64,000 bases of DNA from Mactra quadrangularis (lineage: Eukaryota > Mollusca > Bivalvia > Venerida > Mactridae): positions 7,959,270 through 8,023,269 of the forward strand of contig CM046295.1 in NCBI GenBank assembly GCA_025267735.1. Reading direction: 5' to 3'. A program made the translations under genes and the position numbers. Below the pieces are notes generated by a model, which made no database searches, was not told the origin of the DNA, and was given only the letters and a program-made list of their open reading frames with translations. This document shows positions 19,355 to 31,500 of the stretch, piece after piece; positions within the stretch are counted from its first letter, which is position 1; each line of letters opens with the position of its first letter.

Positions 19355-22300
19355 TTCTGGCCTGCTCCCTTTTTAACAAGTCAACTCGGACATTTTGTCC
19401 TTGAGATGTTTGTTACCCAATTACATGTTTTAAAAATAGTTGTCTTTTTATTCAAATGGGTAAGACGAGAGGCAAATCGAAATGTTTGCAGGATTTCTTA
19501 CTTAGTACGAAATAATTTTGGCCTAAATCCAAATGTCTCGATTCGCCCTCTAGTTTTTTCCATCTTAATTAATTGGGTATGCAATTTGTAGGACTAGTCC
19601 ACATATTTTTTGCTACCCTATTAGGATTGAAATTTTTGAACCCTATTAATTGGGTACGAAAATTTTATGGTCGAATATCTCGTTTCGTCCTCGAAATTTT
19701 CGGATTCTTATTGGGTACGAATATTTATGAAGGAATGAAATATTTTTATTCTTTTTAAAATGTTCGCCCCTAATAAAAGGGGTACGAAAATTTTATGGGT
19801 GAATCGAAATGTTTCGTCCCCAAAATTTTCGCCTCTAATTAATTTGGTACGAACATTTTATGGGCGAATCAAAATATCTTGATTCGTCCTCAAAATGTTC
19901 CGTCCTTATTAATAGGGTACGAAACTTATGGACGTATCGAAATGTCTAGTTACGTCCTCAAACGTTTCGCACTCGAGGTGGACAACCCAAACATCTAATT
20001 TCGTCCTCAGTTTTCGCACCCTAATTAATGGGGTAAGAATATTTATGGACGAATCCAAATATCTTGCTTCGTCCTCAAAATGTTCTGTCCTAATAAATGG
20101 GGTACGAAAATTTTACGGTCGTATCGAACTTTTCTGACAAAATTGATTAGGTACGAACATTTATCGAAGAATCATTATTCTTGTTTCGTCTTCCGAATGT
20201 TCGCCCCTAATTGATTTTGTACGAATTTTTTCATGGACGAATCAATATATCTTGTTTCTTCCTCAAAATGTTCCGTCCTAATTAATTTGGTACGAAAATT
20301 TTATGGACAACCCTAATATCTAATTTCGTCCTCAAAGGTTACGTACCCATTTATGGACGAATCCAAATATCTTGCTTCGTCCTCAAGATGTTCTGTCCTA
20401 ATAAAAGGGGTACGAAAATTTTATGGTCGTATCGAACTTTTCAGACCAAATTGATTAGGTACGAACACGAATGGACGAATCAATATATCTCGTTTCGTCC
20501 TCCGAATAGTCGCCCCCAATTGATTTGGTACGAAAACTTTATTGGACGAATCAATATATCTTGTTTCGTCCTCAAGATGTTCCGTCCTCAATAATGGGGA
20601 ACGAAAATTTTATGGACGTATCAAAATCTTCCTCAAACTATCGGACCAAATTGATTAGGTACGAACATGTATGGAAGAATCATTATTCTTGTTTCGTCTT
20701 CCGAATGTTCGCCCCTAATTGATTTGGTACGAAATTTTTCATGGACGAATCAATGTTTCTAGTTTCGTCCTCAAAATGTTCCATCCTAATTAATTGGGTA
20801 CGAAAATTTTATGGACAACCCAAATATCTAATTTCGTCCTCAAAGGTTTCGTACCCAATTATGGACGAATCCAAATATCTTGCTTCGTCCTCAAGATGCT
20901 CCCTTCCAAATAAATGGGGTACGAAAATTTTATGGTCGTATCGAACTTTTCAGACCAAATTGATTAGGTACGAACACGTATGGACGAATCAATATATCTC
21001 GTTTCGTCCTCCGAATAGTCGCCCCCAATTGATTTGGTACGAAACTTTTTATGGACGAATCAATATATTTTTTTTCGTCCTCAAAATGTTCCGTCCAAAT
21101 TAATAGGGTACGAAAATTTTATGGACGTATCAAAATCTTCATCAAACTTATCGTACCAAATTGATTAGGTACGAACATTTATGGACGAATCAATATTTCT
21201 TGTTTCGTCTTCCGAATGTTCGCCCCTAATTTGGTACGAAATTTTTCATGGACGAATCAATATATCTTGTTTCGTCCTCAAAATGTTCCGTCCTAATTAA
21301 TTGGGTACGAAAATTTTATGGACAACCCAAATATCTAATTAAGTCCTCAAAGGTTTCGTACCCAATTATGGACGAATCCAAATATTTTGCTTCGTCCTCA
21401 AGATGTTCTGTCCTAATAAAAGGGGTACGAAAATTTTATGGTCGTATCGAACTTTTCAGACCAAATTGATTAGGTACGAACACGTATGGACGAATCAATA
21501 TATCTCGTTTCGTCATCCGAATAGTCGCCCCCAATTGATTTGGTACGAAAACTTTATTGGACGAATCAATATATCTTGTTTCGTCCTCAAAATGTTCCGT
21601 CCTTACTAATAGGGTACGAAACTTTTATGGACGTATCAAAATCTTCATCAAAATTATCGGACCAAATTGATTAGGTACGAACATGTATGGACGAGTCAAT
21701 ATTTCTTGTTTCGTCCTCCGAATAGTCGCCCCTAATTGATTTGGTACGAAAAATCTATTGAACGAGTCAATATATCATATTTAGTCCTCAAAATGTTCCG
21801 TCCTTATAAATAGGGTACGAAACTTTTATGGACGTATCGAAATATCTAGTTACGTCCTCAAATATTTCGCACTCAATAAGTTGGACAACCCATATATGGA
21901 TCTAATTTCGTCCTCAAAGTTTTCGCACCCTAATTAATTGGGTAAGAATATTTATGGACGAATTGAAATATCTTGCTTCGTCCTAAAGATATTCTGTACT
22001 TATAAATAGGGTACGAAAACTTTATGGGCGTATCAAAATCTTCCTCATTTTTTTTCGGACCAAATTGATCAGGTACGAACATTTATGGACGAATCAATAT
22101 ATCTTGTTTCGTCCTCAAAATGTTCCGTCCTAATTAATAGGGTACGAAAATTTTATGGACAACCCAAATGTCTAACTTCGTCCTCAAAGGTTACGCACCC
22201 TAATTAATTGGGTACGAACATGTATGAACGAGTCGATATTTCTTGTTTCGTCCTCCGAATAGTCGCCCCTAATTGATTTGGTACGAAAACTTTATTGGAC

Positions 22301-25300
22301 GAATCAATATATCTTGTTTCGTCCTCAAAATGTTCCGTCCCTACTAATAGGGTACGAAACTTTTATGGACGTATTAAAATCTTCATCAAACTTATCGGAC
22401 CAAATTGATTAGGTACGAACATTTATGGACAAATCAATATTTCTTGTTTCGTCTTCCGAATGTTCGCCCCTAATTGACTTGGTACGAAACTTTTTATGGA
22501 CGAATCAATATATCTTGTTTCGTCCTTAAAATTTTCCGTCCAAATTAATAGGGTACGAAAATTTTATGGACAACCCAAATATCTAACTTCGTCCTCAAAG
22601 GCTTCGCACCCTAATTAATTGGGTAAGAATATTTATGGGCGAATCCAAATATCTTGCTTCGTTCTCAAGATGTTCTGTCCTAATAAATGGGGTACGAAAA
22701 TTTTATGGTCGTATCGAACTTTTCGGACAAATTGATTAGGTACGAACATGTATGGACGAGTCAATATTTCTTGTTTCGTCCTCCGAATAGTCGCCCCTAA
22801 TTGATTTGGTACGAAAAATCTATTGGACGAGTCAATATATCATGTTTAGTCCTCAAAATGTTCCGTCCTTATAAATAGAGTACGAAACTTTTATGGACGT
22901 ATCAAAATATCTAGTTACGTCCTCAAATATTTCGCACTCAATAAGTTGGACAACCCATATATGGATCTAATTTCGTCCTCAAAGTTTTCGCACCCTAATT
23001 AATTGGGTAAGGGTATTTATGGACGAATTGAAATATCTTGCTTCGTCCTAAAGATATTCTGTACTTATAAATAGGGTACGAAAACTTTATGGGCGTATCA
23101 AAATCTTCCTCATTTTTTTCGGACCAAATAGATCAGGTACGAACATTTATGGACGAATCAATATATCTTGTTTCGTCCTCAAAATGTTCCGTCCTAATTA
23201 ATAGGGTACGAAAATTTTATGGACAACCCAAATGTCTAACTTCGTCCTCAAAGGTTACGCACCCTAATTAATTGGGTACGAACATGTATGAACGAGTCGA
23301 TATTTCTTGTTTCGTCCTCCGAATAGTCGCCCCTAATTGATTTGGTACGAAAACTTTATTGGACGAATCAATATATCTTGTTTCGTCCTCAAAATGTTCC
23401 GTCCCTACTAATAGGGTACGAAACTTTTATGGACGTATCAAAATCTTCATCAAACTTATCGGACCAAATTGATTAGGTACGAACATTTATGGACGAATCA
23501 ATATTTCTTGTTTCGTCTTCCGAATGTTCGCCCCTAATTGACTTGGTACGAAACTTTTTATGGACGAATCAATATATCTTGTTTCGTCCTCAAAATGTTC
23601 CGTCCTAATTAATAGGGTACGAAAATTTTATGGACAACCCAAATATCTAACTTCGTCCTCAAAGGCTTCGCACCCTAATTAATTGGGTAAGAATATTTAT
23701 GGACGAATCCAAATATCTTGCTTCGTTCTCAAGATGTTCTGTCCTAATAAATGGGGTACGAAAATTTTATGGACGTATCGAACTTTTCGGACAAATTGAT
23801 TAGGTAAGAACATGTATGGACGAGTCAATATTTCTTGTTTCGTCCTCCGAATAGTCGCCCCTAATTGATTTGGTACGAAAAATGTATTGGACGAGTCAAT
23901 TTATCTTGTTTCGCTCTCAAAATGTTCCGTCCTTATTAATAGGGTACGAAACTTTTATGGACGTATCGAAATATCTAGTTACGTCCTCAAACATTTCGCA
24001 CTCAATAAGGTGGACAACCAATATATGGATCTAATTTCGTCCTCAAAGTTTTCGCATCCTAATTAATTGGGAAAGGGTATTTATGGACGAACAGGTACGA
24101 ACATTTATGGACGAATCAATATATCTTGTTTCGTCCTCATAATGGTCGCCCCTTATTGATTTGGTACGAAAATATTTATGGACGAACCAATTTATCTTGT
24201 TTCGTCCTCCAAATGGTTGCCCCTAATTGATCTGGTACGAACATTTAATTGACGAACTTAATTATCTTGTTTCGTCCTTAAATTTTTCGCACCCGTATAA
24301 ATTTGTCATAAGATTTAGGGACGAATCAAAATATTTTGTTTCGTCCCTTAGTGTTCTGTCCTAATAAATAGGGTACGAAAATTAAGGGCGTATCGAAATA
24401 TCTTGTTTAGTCGACACTCCCAATTAATACGGTACGAATATTGATGGACGAATCAAAATCTGTTTCGTCCTCCAAACGTCGCCCATAATTAAATTGGAAC
24501 GAAAGTTTTAGGGACGAATCGAAACATCAAGTTTCTTCCTTAAAATTTTTGAGCCCTTAATTATAAGGTAAAAGCGAATCGAAATACTTGTATCTTGTTA
24601 CGTCCTCAAAATGTTCGCCACTTAGTAACGTGGTAAGAAAATTTCATGGACGAATCGAAATATATCTTGTTTAATCCTCAAATGTTCGGACCTTAATTAA
24701 TTAGGTACGAAAACCTAATTAATAATTGTATCGAAATATCTTGTTTCGTCCTCACAATTTTCGAACCCTTTTTAATTGAGTTAGAAAATTTTGGACGAAT
24801 CGAAATGCTTTTTTGTCTTCAAAATTTCCAAACCTTATTTATTGGGTAAAAATATTTATGGACAAATCGAAATATCTTGCGTCTTTAAACCTGTTCGAAC
24901 CTCTTAATTAGATACGAAATTTCTTTGGGCGATTCGAAATATTTTGTCCTCAAAAAATCGCCCCCAATTCATTGGTTATAAAAAATTTATGGAGTAATCA
25001 AAATATCTTGTTTCGTCCTCAAAATGTTCGAACCTTAATTAATTGGCTACGAATACATTGTATTTAATGACGAATCGCAATATATCGGTCGTTCCAGGAA
25101 TTGCCGAGCCTTTAGTTATTGGGTACGAACATTTTGTGGACGAATTTAAATATATTTCGTCCTCACAGTTTTCATATCGTTCGGATAATGGGTTCAAAAT
25201 TTTGAGGACGAAACAAGATTTTAGTTTCGCCCCAAAAATTTTGTTACCAATTAATATGTAATCGAAATATCGTTCGTGCAAAGAATTTCTGAACCTCTTT

Positions 25301-25850
25301 TGAGTACGAACATATTGTGGACGTATTGAAATATCTTTTTCTTCGAACCCCTTTTAATTTGAAAATAGCTTTCCTTTTGGCGAATCAAAATTATCTGGTT
25401 TCAATTCAACCTATTTCAATTGAATACGAAATTTTTTTGAAAGAAACGAGTCCACAAGTTTCCATGACCAGTAAATTGGGTACAAAAATTTTATCGACGA
25501 ATATAAATATTTTTCGTCTTGGAATTTTTTAACCTCTTATTCGGTACGAATTTCTTGTTTACGAATTGCGATTATTACTAAACTTGTAAACCGTTATAAA
25601 TTTGGTACGATATTTCTATAGGAAAACCGAAATTTTATTGTTCAAAATGGACGAATCAAAACATTTTCTGTCCTTAAAAAAGTCGCTTTTTCTCCCCTAT
25701 TATTTCACTCCTCAATTAATTGGGTGCGAAGTCTTATAGACGATTGGAAAGTTCGCCATCCTCAAAACTATCAAACCCCTATTTTGTACATCGCATTGTG
25801 AAAATCTCATTTTTTTCGCACCGAAATTAAGTGGGCACTGATTATGGAAA
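19342..25850. repeat. AT-rich satellite, about 70-72-bp monomers
   Basis: The monomer runs roughly GGTACGAAAATTTTATGG, ACGAATCAATATATCTTG, TTTCGTCCTCAAAATG, TTCCGTCCTAATTAATT. Each typical unit holds a dyad, GGACGAA then 14 bases then TTCGTCC. Units are similar from about 19,800 to 24,250 and decay at both ends, with the last recognisable ones near 25,750. Higher-order periods are visible: GGACAACCC blocks at 20,305, 20,813 and 21,320 (about 508 bp, 7 monomers), and GCACTCAATAAG blocks at 21,869, 22,934 and 23,998 (about 1,065 bp, 15 monomers). Open frames inside are incidental. Confidence 0.92.
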
Positions 25851-26280
25851 TATTGCCGTACATTCAAGTTTTTAAACCCTATAGTTAATCTGATTAAAAC
25901 CCGATCTACAATTTTACCGCTCGCATACTCGCTAATGTAGATCTGGCCTTTTCCAAACGAAGGTCACGTTCAGGTGACCTTTTCTCATCATAATATTCAT
26001 GACCAAATTGTTATGATACGTAACTTGTTTACATGGTCTACGTCACGAAATTTGAAATGAGCCGCCCAATCGCAGCCAGTGAATATTACCGCGGTTAAAT
26101 TAGCAAGCAAACCTTGGTCTAAAAAAAGAAATTACGAAATCAAAATGTGATTAATAGTGTTTTCGTCTAGATGAAAGCTACCCATTGATTGGTCGACACA
26201 AAGTTCATCTCGACGTGACCTCAAAGGGAAAAAGTAAAGATCCAGTACGACCGTGGTCTGCTGGATATGTGTTTACGCAG
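25851..26280. other. Unique spacer between two satellites
   Basis: About 430 bp without tandem repeats. It contains AGATCTACA-type inverted motifs near 25,905-25,945 and a palindrome AGGTCAC-GTTCAG-GTGACCT near 25,963-25,982. No open frame with support. Base composition rises toward the GC level of the next array. Confidence 0.6.
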
Positions 26281-28562
26281 ATTGTATATAGCCATATCGC
26301 ACGGTATACTTTGCGGCTCTGTTGCCATGGCGCAAGTCGGTGTGCGAGTGTGATTTTTTGCAGTCAGGTTGCTAACCATCCAGGGCACCTGAAAAACGTG
26401 CTTAAACACCAAACCCACCAGGTTCAGGTACCGAGAAACCCCGTGCAAATCTCCCGACACTAGGAGGAGACGCGACTTTGGGTCTCTGTAGCCACTGCGC
26501 ATCTCACTGCGCAGGTATGATTTTTGTGTAAATGGGTTGCTAACTACGTAGGGCATCGGGGAAATGTGTTTAAACAAGTAACTAACTACATTCAGGTACC
26601 AAAAAACGCGTGCAAACCTCCCGACACCAGGAGGCGACGCCTATTTTTGCTGTTCTATAGCCCTATATAGCCATATTGCACGGTATACTTTGCGGCTCTG
26701 TTGCCATGGCGCAAGTCGGTGTGCGAGTGTGATTTTTTGCAGTTAGGTTGCTAACCATCCAGGGCACCTGAAAAACTTGTTTATACACCAAACCCACCAG
26801 ATTCAGGTACCGAGGAACCCCGTGCAAATCTCCCGACACTAGGAGGAGACGCGACTTTGGGGCTCTGTAGCCACTGCGCATCTCACTGCGCAGGTATGAT
26901 TTTTGTGCAAATGGGTTGCTAACCACGTAGGGCATCGGGGAAATGTGTTTAAACAAGTAACTAACTACATTCAGGTACCAAAAAACGCGTGCAAACCTCC
27001 CGACACCAGGAGGCGACGCCTATTTTTGCTGTTCTATGGCCCTATATAGCCATATTGCACGGTATACTTTGCGGCTCTGTTGCCATGGCGCAAGTCGGTG
27101 TGCGAGTGTGATTTTTTGCAGTTAGGTTGCTAACCATCCAGGGCACCTGAAAAACGTGTTTAAACACCAAACCCACCAGGTTCAGGTACCGAGAAACCCC
27201 GTGCAAATCTCCCGACACTAGGAGGAGACGCGAATTTGGTGCTCTGTAGCCACTGCGCATCTCACTGCACAGGTATGATTTTTGTGCAAATGGGTTGCTA
27301 ACTACGTAGGGCATCGGGTAAATGTGTTTAAACAAGTAACTAACTACATTCAGGAACCAAAAACGCGTGCAAACCTCCCGACACTAGGAGGCGACGCCTA
27401 TTTTTGCTGTTCTATAGCCCTATATAGCCATATTGCACGGTATAATTTGCGGCTCTGTTGCCATGGCGCAAGTCGGTGTGCGAGTGTGATTTTTTGCAGT
27501 TAGGTTGCTAACCATCTAGGACACCTGAAAAACGTGTTTAAACAACAAACCCACTAGGTTCAGGTACCGAGAAACCCCGTGCAAATCTCCCGACACTAGG
27601 AGGAGACAGGACTTTTGGGCTCTGTAGCCACTGCACATCTCACTTCGCAGGTATGATTTTTGTGCAAATGGGTTGCTAACTACGTAGGGCATCGGGTAAA
27701 TGTGTTTAAACAAGTAACTAACTACATTCAGGAACCAAAAACGCGTGCAAACCTCCCGACACTAGGAGGCGACGCCTATTTTTGCTGTTCTATAGCCCTA
27801 TATGCCATATTGCACGGTATACTTTGCGGCTCTGTTGCCATGGCGCAAGTCGGTGTGCGAGAGTGATTTTCTGCAGGTAGGTTGCTCACCATCCAGGGCA
27901 CCTGAAAAACGTGTTTAAACACCAAACCCACCAGGTTCAGGTACCGAGAAACCCCGTGAAATCTCCCGACACTAGGAGGAGACAGGACTTTTGGGCTCTG
28001 TAGCCACTGCGCATCTCACTGCGCAGGTATGATTTTTGTGCAAATGGGTTGCTAACTACGTAGGGCATCGGGTAAATGTGTTTAAACAAGTAACTACATT
28101 TGTAACTACATTCAGGTACCAAAAAACGCGTGCAAACCTCCCGACACCAGGAGGCGACGCCTATTTTTGCTGTTCTATAGCCCTATATGCCATATTGCAC
28201 GGTATACTTTGCGGCTCTGTTGCCATGGCGCAAGTCGGTGTGCGAGAGTGATTTTCTGCAGGTAGGTTGCTCACCATCCAGGGCACCTGAAAAACGTGTT
28301 TAAACACCAAACCCACCAGGTTCAGGTACCGAGAAACCCCGTGAAATCTCCCGACACTAGGAGGAGACGCGTCTTTGGGGCTCTGTAGCAACTGCGCATC
28401 TCTTTGCGCAGGTATGATTTTTGTGCAAATGGGTTGCTAACTACGTAGGGCATCGGGGAAATGTGTTTAAACAAGTAACTAACTACATTTAGGTACCAAA
28501 AAACGCGTGCAAACCTCCCGACACCTGGAGGCGACGCCTATTTTTGCAGTTCTATAGCCCTA
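26281..28562. repeat. 379-bp satellite, left block of six units
   Basis: Units start at TATATAGCCATATTGCACGG. GCCATAT lies at 26,291, 26,670, 27,049, 27,427, 27,804 and 28,189, periods of 377-385 bp. Each unit is two related half-units: both contain TGATTTTTTG or TGATTTTTGT, GGTTGCTAAC, GTGTTTAAACA, TTCAGGTACC, CTCCCGACAC and end in CTATAGCC or CTGTAGCC. The block ends at CTATAGCCCTA, where the 179-bp array begins. Minus-strand open frames recur once per unit and are not annotated as genes. Confidence 0.93.
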
Positions 28563-28567
28563 CATTG
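28563..28567. repeat. CATTG direct repeat at left border of 179-bp array
   Basis: CATTG separates the 379-bp unit (ending CCCTA) from the first 179-bp monomer (starting TAGTTCCC). The same five bases mark the right border at 46,372-46,376, so they may be a target duplication or junction homology. Confidence 0.55.
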
Positions 28568-31500
28568 TAGTTCCCATACAGTGTCAATAGAGCGTACACG
28601 GCGATCTCCAAGGGCGCGCAACTCGCCCCGAAAGTGGTCCTAGCCGGCTAGGTTCGCCACCTATGCCGCCTGGGCCGTGTTCGGGGTTGGGTCCGAGCCC
28701 GAAACCGGAAGTAGGTCACCATTGTTTACATATGTGCATGTACATATAGTTCCCATACAGTGTCAATAGAGCGTATACGGCGATCGCCAAGGGCGCGCAA
28801 CTCGCCCCAAAAGTGTTCCTAGCCGGCTGGGTTCGCCACCCATGCCGCCTGGGCCGTGTTCGGGGTTGGGTCCGAGCCCGAAACCGGAAGTAGGTCACCA
28901 TTGTTTACATATGTGCATGTACATATAGTTCCCATACAGTGTCAATAGAGCGTATACGGCGATCGCCAAGGGCGCGCAAATCGCCCCGAAAGTGGTCCTG
29001 GCCGGCTGGGTTCGCCACCCATGCCGCCTGGGTCGTGTTCGGGGTTGGGTCCGAGCCCGAAACCGGAAGTAGGTCACCGTTGTTTACATATGTGCATGTA
29101 CATATAGTTCCCATACAGTGTCAATAGAGCGTATACGGCGATCGCCAAGGGCGCGCAACTCGCCCCGAAAGTGGTCCTAGCCGGCTGGGTTCGCCACCCA
29201 TGCCGCCTGGGCCGTGTTCGGGGTTGGGTCCGAGCTCGAAACCGGAAGTAGGTCACCATTGTTAACATATGTGCATGTACATATAGTTCCCATACAGAGT
29301 CAATAGAGCGTATACGGCGATCGCCAAGGGCGCGCAACTCGCCCCGAAAGTTGTCCTAGTCGGCTGGGTTCGCCACCAATGCCGCCTGGGCCGTGTTCGG
29401 GGATGGGTCCGAGCCCGAAACCGGAAGTATGTCACCATTGTTTACATATGTGCATGTACATATAGTTCCCATACAGTGTCAATAGAGCGTATACGGCGAT
29501 CGCCAAGGGCGCGCAACTCGCCCCGAAAGTGGTCCTAGCCGGCTGGGTTCGCCACCCATGCCGCCTGGGCCGTGTTCGGGGTTGGGTCCGAGCCCGAAAT
29601 CGGAAGTAGGTCACCATTGTTTACATATGTGCATGTACATATAGTTCCCATACAGTGTCAATAGAGCGTATACGGCGATCGCCAAGGGCGCGCAACTCGC
29701 CCCGAAAGTGGTCCTGGCCGGCTGGGTTCGCCACCCATGCCGCCTGGGCCGTGTTCGGGGTTGGGTCCGAGCCCGAAACCGGAAGTAGGTCACCATTGTT
29801 TACATATGTGCATGTACATATAGTTCCCATACAGTGTCAATAGAGCGTATACGGCGATCGCCAAGGGCGCGCAACTCGCCCCGAAAGTGGTCCTAGCCGG
29901 CTGGGTTCGCCACCCATGCCGCCTGGGCCGTGTTCGGGGTTGGGTCCGAGCCCGAAACCGGAAGTAGGTCACCATTGTTTACATATGTGCATGTACATAT
30001 AGTTCCCATACAGTGTCAATAGAGCGTATACGGCGATCGCCAAGGGCGCGCAACTCGCCCCGAAAGTGGTCCTAGCCGGCTGGGTTCGCCACCCATGCCG
30101 CCTGGGCCGTGTTCGGGGTTGGGTCCGAGCCCGAAACCGGAAGTAGGTAACCATTGTTTACATATGTGCATGTACATATAGTTCCCATACAGTGTCAATA
30201 GAGCGTATACGGCGATCGCCAAGGGCGCGCAACTCGCCCCGAAAGTGGTCTTAGCCGGCTGGGTTCGCCACCCATGCCGCCTGGGCCGTGTTTTGGGTTG
30301 GGTCCGAGCCCGAAACCGGAAGTAGGTCACCATTGTTTACATATGTGCATGTACATATAGTTCCCATACAGTGTCAATAGAGCGTATACGGCGATCGCCA
30401 AGGGCGCGCAACTCGCCCCGAAAGTGGTCCTAGCCGGCTGGGTTCGCAACCCCTGCCGCCTGGGCCGTGTTCGGGGTTGGGTCCGAGCCCGAAACCGAAA
30501 GTAGGTCACCATTGTTTACATATGTGCATGTACATATAGTTCCCATACAGTGTCAATAGAGCGTACACGGCGATCGCCAAGGGCGCGCAACTCGCCCCGA
30601 AAGTGGTCTTAGCCGGCTGGGTTCGCCACCCATGCCGCCTGGGCCGTGTTCGGGGTTGGGTCCGAGCCCGAAACCGGAAGTTGGTCACCATTGTTTACAT
30701 ATGTGCATGTACATATAGTTCCCATACATTGTCAATAGAGCGTATACGGCGATCGCCAAGGGCGCGCAACTCGCCCCGAAAGTGGTCCTCGCCGGCTGGG
30801 TTCGCCACCCATGCCGCCTGGGCCGTGTTCGGGGTTGGGTCCGAGCCCGAAACCGGAAATAGGTCACCATTGTTTACATATGTGCATGTACATATAGTTC
30901 CCATACAGTGTCAATAGAGCGTATACGGCGATCGCCAAGGGCGCGCAACTCGCCCCGAAAGTGGTCCTAGCCGGCTGGGTTCGCCACCCATGCCGCCTGG
31001 GCCGTGTTCGGGGTTGGGTCCGAGCTCGAAACCGGAAGTTGGTCACCATTGTTAACATATGTGCATGTACATATAGTTCCCATACAGAGTCAATAGAGCG
31101 TATACGGCGATCGCCAAGGGCGCGCAACTCGCCCCGAAAGTGGTCCTAGCCGGCTGGGTTCGCCACCCATGCCGCCTGGGCCGTGTTCGGGGTTGGGTCC
31201 GAGCCCGAAATCGGAAGTAGGTCACCATTGTTTACATATGTGCATGTACATATAGTTCCCATACAGTGTCAATAGAGCGTATACGGCGATCGCCAAGGGC
31301 GCGCAACTCGCCCCGAAGTGGTCCTGGCCGGCTGGGTTCGCCACCCATGCCGCCTGGGCCGTGTTCGGGGTTGGGTCCGAGCCCGAAACCGGAAGTAGGT
31401 CTCCATTGTTTACATATGTGCATGTACATATAGTTCCCATACAGTGTCAATAGAGCGTATACGGCGATCGCCAAGGGCGCGCATCTCGCCCCGAAAGTGG

